Below are positions 25,470 through 33,465 of a stretch of DNA of 64,000 nucleotides, piece after piece. The translations under genes and the position numbers were made by a program. The stretch covers positions 2,666,001 through 2,730,000 of the forward strand of contig NZ_CP080409.1 in the NCBI RefSeq assembly GCF_019448235.1. The letters run 5' to 3'. Within the stretch, counting starts at the first letter, position 1; every line of letters starts with the position of its first letter. This DNA is from Nocardioides panacisoli (lineage in GTDB: Bacteria > Actinomycetota > Actinomycetes > Propionibacteriales > Nocardioidaceae). The notes below the pieces were generated by a model. The model saw only the letters and a list, made by a program, of their open reading frames with translations, was not told where the DNA came from and did no database searches.

Positions 25470-26432
25470 TCAGGTTTCGCAGGCGGCGAAGGGGAGGGTG
25501 CGGTCCTCGACCCAGGAGGCGGCGCGGGCGGGGCGGGTCATGCGGTAGCCGAGCTCGCCGTCCAACGGGCTGGCGACGCCGCCGTCGAAGACGCGGCCGA
25601 ACTCGGGGTCCAGCTGCGGCAGGTGGGAGGCGAGGCGCAGGCGGGTGAAGGCGTCCTCGCGCTCGTCGCCGAGGCGGACCGTGGCCAGCTCGCGGCCCAG
25701 GTGGACGGCGTAGTGGTCCAGCTCGTCCAGGCTCGCGACGTCGCGCTCGGCCTTGCCCTCGAGCCGGTCGACGATGTCGTCGCCGTAGAGGTCCTCCAGC
25801 GGCACGCAGCCCCGCTCGAGGTAGCTCGCGTTGGCCTCCCGGCCACCCAGCAGCACCGCCGCCGAGTCGCTGCCCCACGACGACTCCGCGTCGGGCACCT
25901 CACCGGAGGTCACCAGGTTGTGCTTCGCATCGAGCGTCGCACCCTGCAGCGGCCCCACGCCGGCCTGGATCGCGCGCCGGATCCGTGCACTCGGCAGGTC
26001 GCCGTGGAAGGCCAGCACCCAGCCCTGCGCGCCGTCGGAGTACGACGCCTCCCACGCCACGTCGTCCTGTCCGAGGGAGAAGTTCTCCCGCAGCCGGTCC
26101 TCGAAGGGCCGCAACAGCCCCTCGGTCAACGCCGCCGTCCGCGGCAGCCGCCGCCAGAACCGGTCCCGGTCGCCCTGCGGCGAGGACCCGTCCAGCTCAC
26201 CGAAGCCCAGCGTCAGCCGCAGCTGGTCGAAGTCGGTGACCTCGAGGCGCCGCGCGTCCAGCGGCACCAACGGCAGCACCGCCGCCGACGGCTCCAGCGC
26301 CGGGTCGTACGCCGTCAGCACCGGCGGCTCGTCACCGCTCGGCGCGTAGAACGGCTCGGCCTGCTCGCTGCAGGCCGCCAGTCCGAGCAGCACGACAGCC
26401 AGCACCGTGGAGCGCAGGAGCCGACTTCTCAC
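25470..26432 (-). CDS. Hypothetical lipoprotein
   Basis: A 320-residue protein with a clear lipoprotein signal: basic head, hydrophobic core and LAAC lipobox at Cys21. The mature protein is mixed alpha/beta with no motif I recognise; it contains YDPALEPSAAVLPLVPLD, FDQLRLTLGFGEL and WVEDRTLPFAACE with a second Cys near the C-terminus. It lies downstream of kdpDE on the same strand, with 31 bases between, so co-transcription is possible. Envelope location is supported; function is unknown. Confidence 0.75.
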   Translation of the reverse strand: MRSRLLRSTVLAVVLLGLAACSEQAEPFYAPSGDEPPVLTAYDPALEPSAAVLPLVPLDARRLEVTDFDQLRLTLGFGELDGSSPQGDRDRFWRRLPRTAALTEGLLRPFEDRLRENFSLGQDDVAWEASYSDGAQGWVLAFHGDLPSARIRRAIQAGVGPLQGATLDAKHNLVTSGEVPDAESSWGSDSAAVLLGGREANASYLERGCVPLEDLYGDDIVDRLEGKAERDVASLDELDHYAVHLGRELATVRLGDEREDAFTRLRLASHLPQLDPEFGRVFDGGVASPLDGELGYRMTRPARAASWVEDRTLPFAACET

Positions 26433-26463
26433 GGGCCGGATTCTGCCACGTGCGCCCCCCGCG

Positions 26464-27147
26464 TCACGGATCGAAGCGATAACCCAGCCCCGGCTCGGTG
26501 ATCAGGTGCCGCGGCCGCGACGGGTCCGCCTCCAGCTTGCGACGCAGCTGCGCGAGGTAGACCCGGAGGTAGTTCGTCTCCCGTTGGTAGACCGGCCCCC
26601 ACACCTCGGCCAGCAGGTCCCGCTGCGTCACCAGCGTGCCCGGCGTGCGCACCAGCACCTCCACCAGGTGCCACTCGGTCGGCGTCAGCCGCACCTCGCC
26701 ACGCGGCCCCCGCGCGGTCTTCGCCGCCAGGTCCAGCCGGAAGCTCTCGGTCTCCACCACGCTCGGCACGTCCGGCGGCGCACCCCGCCGCAGCGCGGCC
26801 CGGAGCCGCGCCAACAGCTCGTCCATCCCGAACGGCTTGGTCAGGTAGTCATCGGCCCCCGAGTCCAGCGCCGTCACCTTGTCGTCCTGCCCGTCGCGCG
26901 CCGACAGCACCACGATCGGCACCCCGCTGGAGAGCCGCAGCCGGTCGATCACCGCGCCGCCGTCCATGTCCGGCAGCCCCAGGTCGAGCACCACGAGATC
27001 CACCGGCCGGCGTTCGGCGATCGCGATCGCCTCCGCCCCGGTGCCGGCCACCTCGACGTCGTACTGCCGCGCCGAGAGGCTGATCCGCAGCGTCCGCGCC
27101 AGCTCGGTGTCGTCCTCGACGACCAGCAGTCGGGGCACCCGGCTCAC
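26464..27147 (-). CDS. kdpE: KdpE-like response regulator
   Basis: OmpR-class regulator of 227 residues. The receiver domain has the acidic pair EDD near residue 11, phospho-acceptor D55 in VLDLGLPDMDG and the Lys in DDYLTKPFG. The winged-helix output domain holds QRETNYLRVYLAQLRRKLE, close to KdpE. GTG 27147 overlaps the kinase stop codon, so the pair is translationally coupled. No kdpFABC genes lie nearby; the divergent Trk genes are the likely target. Confidence 0.92.
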   Translation of the reverse strand: MSRVPRLLVVEDDTELARTLRISLSARQYDVEVAGTGAEAIAIAERRPVDLVVLDLGLPDMDGGAVIDRLRLSSGVPIVVLSARDGQDDKVTALDSGADDYLTKPFGMDELLARLRAALRRGAPPDVPSVVETESFRLDLAAKTARGPRGEVRLTPTEWHLVEVLVRTPGTLVTQRDLLAEVWGPVYQRETNYLRVYLAQLRRKLEADPSRPRHLITEPGLGYRFDP

Positions 27148-28220
27148 CCGGCCTGCAGCGTGAGCGTCATCGTCAGCCCGCCGCCCGGCGTCGTCGACGG
27201 CGTCACCGGGATCGCCATCACCTCGCAGAAGCCCGCCACGATCGCCAACCCCAGCCCGCTCCCGGCGCCGGCGTCGCGCTCGTCCAGCCGGTGGAATGGC
27301 TGGAACATCGCCTCCCACTGCTCCTCGGGTACGCCGGCACCCCGGTCCACCACGGCCAGCAGCACACGCCCCTCGCCCTCGGCGTACGCCGTGATGCGCG
27401 GCCCCTGCGGGTCGGCGCGGACGGCGTTCATCACCAGGTTCGCCACGACGCGCTCGAGCAGGTCCGGGTCGGCGGTGACGGTGGGCAGGTCCTCGGGCAC
27501 CGCGACCTCGACCGGTGCGGCGGCCGGGCCGAGGCTGAGCAGCGCGCGGCCCACCACCTCGTCCAGCACCACCGACTCCGGGCGCAACGACACCGCGCCG
27601 GCCCGGATGCGCGACATGGCCAACAGGTTGGTGACCACCTCGTCGAGCCGGTCGGTGGAGTCGTCGATGGTGCCGAGCAGCTCGGCCCGCTCGGCCTCTG
27701 GCCAGGTGACGTCGGGCTGGCGCAGGCTGGACACGGCGGCCTTGATGCCGGCCAGCGGCGTCCGCAGGTCGTGGCTGACCGCGGCCAGGATCGCCGCCCG
27801 CACCCGGTCGGTCTCGGCCAGCTCGCGCGCCCGCGCGGCCTGCGCGTCGGCCTCGTCGCGGTTGGCCTCGGCGGCGACCCGGTGCCGCGCACCGATCTCC
27901 ACCGCCGCGCTCACCAGCACCGCCACCACCACGAAGACCGACAGCTCCACCAGTCGCTCGAAGACCTCCACCTGGAGCGTGTAGTAGGGCTCGGTGAGCA
28001 GGAAGTTCGCCAGCAGGAAGGACACCAGCGCCCCCACCACGCCCGGCCCCAGCCCACCGACCACGGCGACGACGACCACCGCGAGCAGGTAGAGCAGCAG
28101 CACCACCTCCAGCGCGGAGCTGTCCCGGACCGGCAGCAGCGCCACCGTCCCCAGCGGGAGGCCACCGACCACCAGCAGCCACGCCGTACGCCGCCGGCGC
28201 TCGGGGATCACCTCCACCAT
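27144..28220 (-). CDS. kdpD: Short KdpD-like sensor histidine kinase
   Basis: A 358-residue kinase that corresponds to the C-terminal half of KdpD. Four membrane helices of the DUF4118 type (about 15-95) are followed by a coiled linker, the HisKA box AVSHDLRTPLAG with His150, and the ATPase domain with N-box NLVMNAV, DRGAGVP and GSGLGLAIV. The usual N-terminal KdpD and universal-stress domains (about 400 residues) are missing. ATG 28220 is chosen over an upstream start because the latter adds only unstructured residues. Confidence 0.9.
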   Translation of the reverse strand: MVEVIPERRRRTAWLLVVGGLPLGTVALLPVRDSSALEVVLLLYLLAVVVVAVVGGLGPGVVGALVSFLLANFLLTEPYYTLQVEVFERLVELSVFVVVAVLVSAAVEIGARHRVAAEANRDEADAQAARARELAETDRVRAAILAAVSHDLRTPLAGIKAAVSSLRQPDVTWPEAERAELLGTIDDSTDRLDEVVTNLLAMSRIRAGAVSLRPESVVLDEVVGRALLSLGPAAAPVEVAVPEDLPTVTADPDLLERVVANLVMNAVRADPQGPRITAYAEGEGRVLLAVVDRGAGVPEEQWEAMFQPFHRLDERDAGAGSGLGLAIVAGFCEVMAIPVTPSTTPGGGLTMTLTLQAG

Positions 28221-28333
28221 GCGCTCACGATCCCACGGCGCCGCGCGCGTTGACGGCGCACTGACGGTTTCTTGACGCATCCTTCACGCCCGCACCACTA
28301 CCGCCGCCCCGGGCAGGCCACAACGATGGAGGC

Positions 28334-28504
28334 ATGGACCCCACCCCGGTCATCGGCGCCGTGCTGCTCGCCGCCGGGATCTGCCTGGTGCTGGTCGGCG
28401 TCGTCCGCGAGGTCGGCACCACCCGGGCGCTGGGCTGGCAGACGCTGGCGACCATCGCGGCCGGGGTCGCGCTCCTCCTCGGCGGCCAGTGGCTGATCCA
28501 GTGA
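28334..28504 (+). CDS. 56-residue membrane protein preceding trkH
   Basis: A small gene: MDPTPVIGAVLLAAGICL begins the first helix, and TLATIAAGVALLLGGQWL is the second; between them lies a short charged loop. GATGGAGGC places a good ribosome-binding site before the ATG. Its TGA overlaps the trkH start as GTGA, so translation is coupled. This position recalls KdpF-like or other small potassium-system subunits, but the sequence is not a recognised family. Confidence 0.7.
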   Translation: MDPTPVIGAVLLAAGICLVLVGVVREVGTTRALGWQTLATIAAGVALLLGGQWLIQ

Positions 28505-29874
28505 GCACGACCCTCAACCGGCGCGGGCTGCGCGCCCGCGGCCGACGTCGCCTCTTCCACCACCCCTCGCAGGTCGTGGTGACGGCCTTCGCCGCCGTGA
28601 TCGCAGTCGGCACCCTGCTGCTCTCGCTGCCGATCGCCCGCTCCGGCGACGGCGCCGCACCCCCGGCCGACGCACTCTTCACCGCCACCAGCGCGGTCTG
28701 CGTCACCGGCCTCATCGTCGTCGACACCCCGACCTACTGGTCCACCTTCGGCGAGGTCGTCATCCTCGCGCTGATCCAGGTCGGCGGCTTCGGCATCATG
28801 ACGCTCGCCTCGCTGCTCGGCCTCGTCGTCGCCCGCCGCCTCGGGCTGCGCTCGAAGCTGTCGGCCGCCACCGAGACCAAGAGCCTCGGCATCGGCGAGC
28901 TGCGCGGCCTGCTGCTCGGCGTGCTCAAGGTGAGCGTCCTGGTCGAGACCGCCACCGCCGTCGTGCTGACCGCCCGCTTCGCCGTGGGGTACGACGAGCC
29001 GCTCGGCCGGGCGGCGTACCTCGGCCTCTTCCACGCCGTGTCGGCCTTCAACAACGCCGGGTTCGCGCTCTTCAGCGACAGCCTCATGGGGTTCGCGACC
29101 GACCCGTGGATCTGCGTGCCGATCGGGCTGGCCGTCATCGTCGGCGGGCTCGGGTTCCCGGTGCTGCTGGAGCTGCGGCGCCACCTGCGCGAGCCGCGCC
29201 GCTGGAGCCTGCACACCAAGCTGACGCTCACCGTGACCGGCGTACTGCTGGTGGCGGCGTTCGCCTTCATCACCGCCAGCGAGTGGCGCAACCCCGCCAC
29301 CATGGGCGCGCTCGAGCCGCGCGGGCGACTGCTGACCGGCTGGTTCCACGCGATCATGCCGCGCACCGCGGGCTTCAACTCCCTCGACGTCGCCCACATG
29401 CAGGACGGCACGCTGTTCGGTACGACGATCCTGATGTTCATCGGCGGCGGCTCGGCCGGCACCGCGGGCGGGATCAAGGTGACGACGTTCGTCGTGCTGC
29501 TCTTCGTGATCCTCGCCGAGGTGCGTGGCGAGGACCAGGTGCAGGCCTTCCGCCGCCGCGTCGACCACCGGGTGCAGCGGCAGGCGCTCACCGTCGCGCT
29601 GCTCGCCGTCGGCGCGATCGTCACCGCCACGCTGGCGTTGACCTCGCTGACCGAGCACACCCTGACCGAGGTGCTCTTCGAGGTGACCTCGGCCTTCGGC
29701 ACCGTCGGGCTGTCGACCGGCATCACCTCCGAACTGCCTGCGGCCGGCGACCTGCTGCTCGTGGCGCTGATGTTCCTGGGCCGGCTCGGCCCGATCACGC
29801 TCGTCACCGCGCTCGCCATCCGCGAGCGCCGCACGCTCTACCAACACCCCGAGGAGAGGCCGATCATTGGCTAG
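28501..29874 (+). CDS. TrkH/KtrB-family potassium channel subunit
   Basis: Membrane pore of a K+ uptake system. Four pore-loop segments of the superfamily can be read: TSAVCVTGLIVVDT, SAFNNAGFALFSD, MPRTAGFNSLDV and SAFGTVGLSTGI. The length of 457 residues and eight-helix layout fit KtrB-type proteins. GTG 28501 overlaps the upstream small gene. The stop overlaps the TrkA-like gene by eight bases. It is divergent from kdpDE, which suggests that this two-component system controls it. Confidence 0.93.
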   Translation: MSTTLNRRGLRARGRRRLFHHPSQVVVTAFAAVIAVGTLLLSLPIARSGDGAAPPADALFTATSAVCVTGLIVVDTPTYWSTFGEVVILALIQVGGFGIMTLASLLGLVVARRLGLRSKLSAATETKSLGIGELRGLLLGVLKVSVLVETATAVVLTARFAVGYDEPLGRAAYLGLFHAVSAFNNAGFALFSDSLMGFATDPWICVPIGLAVIVGGLGFPVLLELRRHLREPRRWSLHTKLTLTVTGVLLVAAFAFITASEWRNPATMGALEPRGRLLTGWFHAIMPRTAGFNSLDVAHMQDGTLFGTTILMFIGGGSAGTAGGIKVTTFVVLLFVILAEVRGEDQVQAFRRRVDHRVQRQALTVALLAVGAIVTATLALTSLTEHTLTEVLFEVTSAFGTVGLSTGITSELPAAGDLLLVALMFLGRLGPITLVTALAIRERRTLYQHPEERPIIG

Positions 29875-30538
29875 CAGGCACGACCGACTCACCCGCAGCG
29901 TCGCCGTCATCGGACTCGGCCGGTTCGGCAAGTCGCTCGCGCTGGAACTCATGGGCGAGGGCGCCGAGGTGCTCGGCGTCGACGCCGACCCCGCCGTCGT
30001 CCAGGCCCTCTCCGGGCGGCTCACCCACGTCGTGTGCGCCGACAGCACCCAGGACGAGGCGCTGCACCAGCTCGGCATCAGCGACTTCCGCAAGGTCGTC
30101 GTCGGCATCGGCACCGACATCGAGGCCAGCATCCTCACCACCTCGGTGCTCGTCGACGCCGGCATCGGCGACATCTGGGCCAAGGCGATCAGCCACTCCC
30201 ATGCCCGCATCCTCGGCAAGGTCGGCGCCCACCACGTCGTCCGCCCCGAGCACGACATGGGCAAGCGCGTCGCCCACCTCATCCGGGGGCGGATGCTGGA
30301 CTACATCGAGTTCGACGACGGCTACGCGATGGCCAAGACCAACGCGCCGCGCTGGATGTGGGAGCTCTCGCTCGGCGACAGCGAGGCCCGCCGCAAGCAC
30401 GACATCACCGTCGTCGCGATCAAGCGGCGCGGCGAGGACTTCACCTACGCGACCGCGGAGACCGTCGTACGTCCCGGTGACGTCTTCATCGTCTCGGGCA
30501 CCCGCGACCGGGTGGAGGCCTTCAGCGCCCTCGACTGA
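29867..30538 (+). CDS. TrkA/KtrA-type potassium channel gating subunit
   Basis: Cytosolic RCK protein of 223 residues that gates the TrkH/KtrB pore. The N-terminal Rossmann fold has VIGLGRFGKSLALEL and the acidic VDADP after strand two; a TrkA_C domain fills about 140-220 (DITVVAIKRRGEDF, RPGDVFIVSG). The TTG start is supported by GAGGAGAGG seven bases upstream and the overlap with the pore gene. Confidence 0.93.
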   Translation: MASRHDRLTRSVAVIGLGRFGKSLALELMGEGAEVLGVDADPAVVQALSGRLTHVVCADSTQDEALHQLGISDFRKVVVGIGTDIEASILTTSVLVDAGIGDIWAKAISHSHARILGKVGAHHVVRPEHDMGKRVAHLIRGRMLDYIEFDDGYAMAKTNAPRWMWELSLGDSEARRKHDITVVAIKRRGEDFTYATAETVVRPGDVFIVSGTRDRVEAFSALD

Positions 30539-30553
30539 GCGGTCGGCGAGCGG

Positions 30554-31153
30554 TCACCGGACGTCGGCCAGGGCCACGACCATCGTCACCAGCGCCGCGA
30601 GGTCCTGCTGCGAACGGGCGGCGTCGGGCGAGGTGACGTGCTGCAGGATCAGCCCGTCGACGCCGGCCACGACCAGCCGGGCGAGCTGGTCGCACGGCAC
30701 GGCCGGAGTCTCGCCGGCAGTGGCGGTCGCCTCCTCGCACCAGGCGGTCACGACGGAGGTGTAGCGCTCGTACTGCCGCCGGGCCAGCTGTTGCTGGCCG
30801 TCGCTGCGCAGCGCATAGCTGGTCAGCTCGTACTGCATCAGCTGCAGTCCCCAGTGCTCCCCCACCAGGCGGGACCAGAAGCTCATCAGTCCCTCGCGCA
30901 GCGCGTGGGCGAGCCCGCCGGTGGTCGTCGCCGACTCCCGCAGGACCGCGGCGATCTCGTCGCCGAGGTCCTCGATGACGGCGGCGAGCAGCTGCGCCTT
31001 GGAGGGGAAGACGTACTGCAGCGTCCCCAGGGGTACGCCGGCCTCGGCGGCGACCGCGCGCAGCGACGTACCGGCGACACCGTCGCGGGCCAGGGCGGTG
31101 CGCGCCGCGGCCACGAACTGCTCGCGGCGTACGGCGGCCTCGACGTAGGGCAT
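30554..31153 (-). CDS. TetR-family regulator of amine oxidase
   Basis: A 199-residue regulator. The helix-turn-helix lies near residues 25-55 (GVAGTSLRAVAAEAGVPLGT, then LQYVFPSKAQLL). The C-terminal domain is of the type often seen in TetR proteins near amine or aromatic catabolism. ATG 31153 has GGGGGA just upstream. It is divergent from the flavin amine oxidase, with two palindromes between. By context it represses the oxidase and itself. Confidence 0.9.
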   Translation of the reverse strand: MPYVEAAVRREQFVAAARTALARDGVAGTSLRAVAAEAGVPLGTLQYVFPSKAQLLAAVIEDLGDEIAAVLRESATTTGGLAHALREGLMSFWSRLVGEHWGLQLMQYELTSYALRSDGQQQLARRQYERYTSVVTAWCEEATATAGETPAVPCDQLARLVVAGVDGLILQHVTSPDAARSQQDLAALVTMVVALADVR

Positions 31154-31163
31154 GCGTCCCCCA

Positions 31164-31183
31164 TTTCGGTCAGATGACCGAAA
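31164..31183. promoter_or_regulatory. TetR operator palindrome 1
   Basis: Arms TTTCGGTCA and TGACCGAAA, 9 bp and perfect, separated by GA. The site lies 11 bases upstream of the TetR start codon, well placed for autoregulation. Confidence 0.7.
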
Positions 31184-31228
31184 GTCTGGCACATCCCCTT
31201 GCCACGGCGGGAGGAGCGGTCTACCGTC

Positions 31229-31248
31229 TCAGTCAGTCAACTGACTGA
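31229..31248. promoter_or_regulatory. TetR operator palindrome 2
   Basis: Arms TCAGTCAG and CTGACTGA, 8 bp and perfect, around TCAA. The site ends 11 bases before the amine oxidase start and would block its transcription or ribosome access. It shares the GTCA/TGAC core with the other palindrome. Confidence 0.65.
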
Positions 31249-31259
31249 ATTGGAGCGTG

Positions 31260-32618
31260 ATGGTGATGAGGACGATCGTGATCGGCGCCGGGATGGCCGG
31301 CCTCGCCGCGGCGCGGGAACTGCAGCACCAGGGCGGCGAGGTCACCGTCCTCGAGGCCCGCGACCGCGTCGGCGGGCGGATGGAGGGCGGCCAGATCGCC
31401 GGGCACCCGATCGAGCTGGGCGGCACCTGGATCGGGGAGGGCCATGCGGCCATGTACGGGCTGGTCGACGAGCTCGGCCTGCGCACCTTCCGCACCTTCA
31501 ACGACGACGGCGAGCTGCTGCTCCAGCTCCACGGCAAGCAGGTCCGGCTGCCGAGCCACAAGGGCGCGACACCCCGGCTCAACCCGTTCGCGCTCGCCGA
31601 CCTGGTCCAGGGACTTCTGCGCTACGACCGCCTGGTGCGCGGCGTCGACCCGGTCCGGCCCTGGACCCACCGCCGCGCCGACGTACTCGACGGCCAGACC
31701 ATGGAGACCTGGGTACGCCGCAACCTGCGCACCCCGAGCGGCCGCGCCTACTTCCGCATCGTGACCGAGGCGCTCTTCAGCGCCGACACCAGCGACATCT
31801 CCCTGCTCCACGCGCTGACCTACACCGCCGGCAACGGCGACCTGGAGACCCTCGTCTCCGTCGACCGGGGCGCCCAGCAGGACCGCGTCGTCGGCGGCTC
31901 GGTCCTCATCCCCGAAGGCATGGCCGCCGACCTGGACGTGCGTCTCGACAGCCCGGTCGCCGGCATCGTCCACGACGACACCGGGGTCCGGGTGACCACC
32001 CGTGACGGCGAGGTGCACGAGGCGGACCGCGTCATCGTCGCCGTGCCGCCCACGCTGGCCGGGCGCCTCGACTACGACCCGGTGCTCCCGGCCTGGCGCG
32101 ACCAGCTCACGCAGCGCGTCCCGGCCGGCACCGTGATCAAGGCCTTCGCCGCCTACCCCACCCCGTTTTGGCGCGAGGCCGGGCTCAACGGCCAGGCCAT
32201 CTCCGAGACCGGACCGGTCAAGGTCACCTTCGACGTCTCGCCCCCCGGCGGCGAGGTCGGCATCCTCATCGGCTTCATCGAGGGCGGCGACGGCCGGCGC
32301 TGGCAGCGGCTGCCCGAGGCCGAGCGACGCCGCACGGTGCTGGAGTGCTTCACCCGCTACGTCGGCGACGCGGCGGCCGAGCCGACGGCGTACGTCGAGA
32401 AGGACTGGACCGCCGAGGAGTTCTCCCGCGGGTGCTACGGCGCGCACTTCGGGCCGGGCGTGTGGACCAGCTACGGCGACGTGCTGCGCGAGCCGGTGGG
32501 CCGGATCCACTGGGCCGGCGCGGAGTACGCCACCGAGTTCGTCGGCTACATGGAGGGCGCGGTCCGTTCAGGCCGCGCGACCGCACGCGAGGTCCTCGCG
32601 GCCGGCCAGGTGGCCTAG
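31260..32618 (+). CDS. Flavin-dependent amine oxidase
   Basis: FAD enzyme of the monoamine/polyamine oxidase family (about 452 residues). The dinucleotide-binding motif IVIGAGMAGLAAARELQ is at the N-terminus, followed by EARDRVGGRMEGG and the GGTWIGEGHAAMY substrate-side motif. The C-terminus has the FAD-binding signature RIHWAGAEYATEFVGYMEGA. The aligned overall pattern resembles putrescine oxidase-like actinobacterial enzymes; the amine itself is not identifiable. Several starts lie together (31257, 31260, 31263, 31266); GGAG at 31252 favours 31260 or 31263. Confidence 0.9.
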   Translation: MVMRTIVIGAGMAGLAAARELQHQGGEVTVLEARDRVGGRMEGGQIAGHPIELGGTWIGEGHAAMYGLVDELGLRTFRTFNDDGELLLQLHGKQVRLPSHKGATPRLNPFALADLVQGLLRYDRLVRGVDPVRPWTHRRADVLDGQTMETWVRRNLRTPSGRAYFRIVTEALFSADTSDISLLHALTYTAGNGDLETLVSVDRGAQQDRVVGGSVLIPEGMAADLDVRLDSPVAGIVHDDTGVRVTTRDGEVHEADRVIVAVPPTLAGRLDYDPVLPAWRDQLTQRVPAGTVIKAFAAYPTPFWREAGLNGQAISETGPVKVTFDVSPPGGEVGILIGFIEGGDGRRWQRLPEAERRRTVLECFTRYVGDAAAEPTAYVEKDWTAEEFSRGCYGAHFGPGVWTSYGDVLREPVGRIHWAGAEYATEFVGYMEGAVRSGRATAREVLAAGQVA

Positions 32619-33424
32619 AAGGTCTCGGCGTTGACCTCGCGCACCCAGTCGCCCTTGATGGCCCGCCACTGCTCGTCGTCCAGGCCGCGCCGCCAGTACG
32701 GCGAGCAGGACAGGTGGTCGAGGTCGACGATCCGCTCGCGGAGCAGGACGCGGCGTACGGCGCGGGTCTCGGCGGCCTCACCGTGCACGAAGGCGCTCAC
32801 CACGCCGTCGGGGCGCGGCAGGGCGGCGACCGTGTCGGCCAGCAGGTCGGCGAGCGCCTCGTCGGTGTGCGCGCGGTCGGCCCGGTGGACCCAGTGGACG
32901 GCCAGGTCGCCGGGCGAGGTCAGCTCGACCTCGCCGGCGGCGTCCTCCACCTCGACGACCACCGTCACCGGCTTGCCCGCGGGCGCCCACTCCGCGCACA
33001 CCGCGATCGCCGGGAGCGCGCTCTCGTCGCCGACGAAGAGGTAGCCGTCGGCGTCCGGGTCGGGCAGGTAGCCGTCGGCCGGGCCGCGGAACTGCAGCCG
33101 GTCACCCGGCTCGGCGTGCAGGGCCCAGCGGCCGGCGTACCCGACGTCGCCGTGGGCGGCGATGTCCAGCGTCAGCTCACCGCGCTCGGCGTCCCAGCCC
33201 CGCACCGTGATCCGGCGCGGGAAGGGCCGCTGGTCGCGCGGCAGCTCGCGCACCTGCGCGTCGTCGAACGGGACGTCGTACGCCGCCGCTGCCGGCAGGA
33301 AGGAGCAGTTGACGTAGGCGTCGGCCGTGACCGGCGCGGCGAACCCGTCCAGCCCGGGACCGCCGAGCACCACCCGGACCAGCTGGGGCGTGAGCTGCTC
33401 GGTCCTGACCACTTCTCCGTACAT
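32615..33424 (-). CDS. Siderophore-interacting protein (ferric-siderophore reductase)
   Basis: Cytosolic flavoprotein of the ViuB/SIP family, 269 residues, which releases iron from siderophores. The FAD-binding domain holds RRITVRGWDAERGELTLDI and YAGRWALHAEPGDRLQF; the SIP domain holds YLFVGDESALPAIAV, FVHGEAAETRAVRR and the C-terminal SPYWRRGLDDEQW. AAGGA precedes the ATG at 33424. It lies 41 bases after the PepSY gene. Its stop overlaps the end of the convergent amine oxidase by four bases. Confidence 0.92.
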   Translation of the reverse strand: MYGEVVRTEQLTPQLVRVVLGGPGLDGFAAPVTADAYVNCSFLPAAAAYDVPFDDAQVRELPRDQRPFPRRITVRGWDAERGELTLDIAAHGDVGYAGRWALHAEPGDRLQFRGPADGYLPDPDADGYLFVGDESALPAIAVCAEWAPAGKPVTVVVEVEDAAGEVELTSPGDLAVHWVHRADRAHTDEALADLLADTVAALPRPDGVVSAFVHGEAAETRAVRRVLLRERIVDLDHLSCSPYWRRGLDDEQWRAIKGDWVREVNAETF

Positions 33425-33465
33425 CTGCGTCCTTCCGCGCTCGGGGCCGTCCGGCCGTCCTGGGC

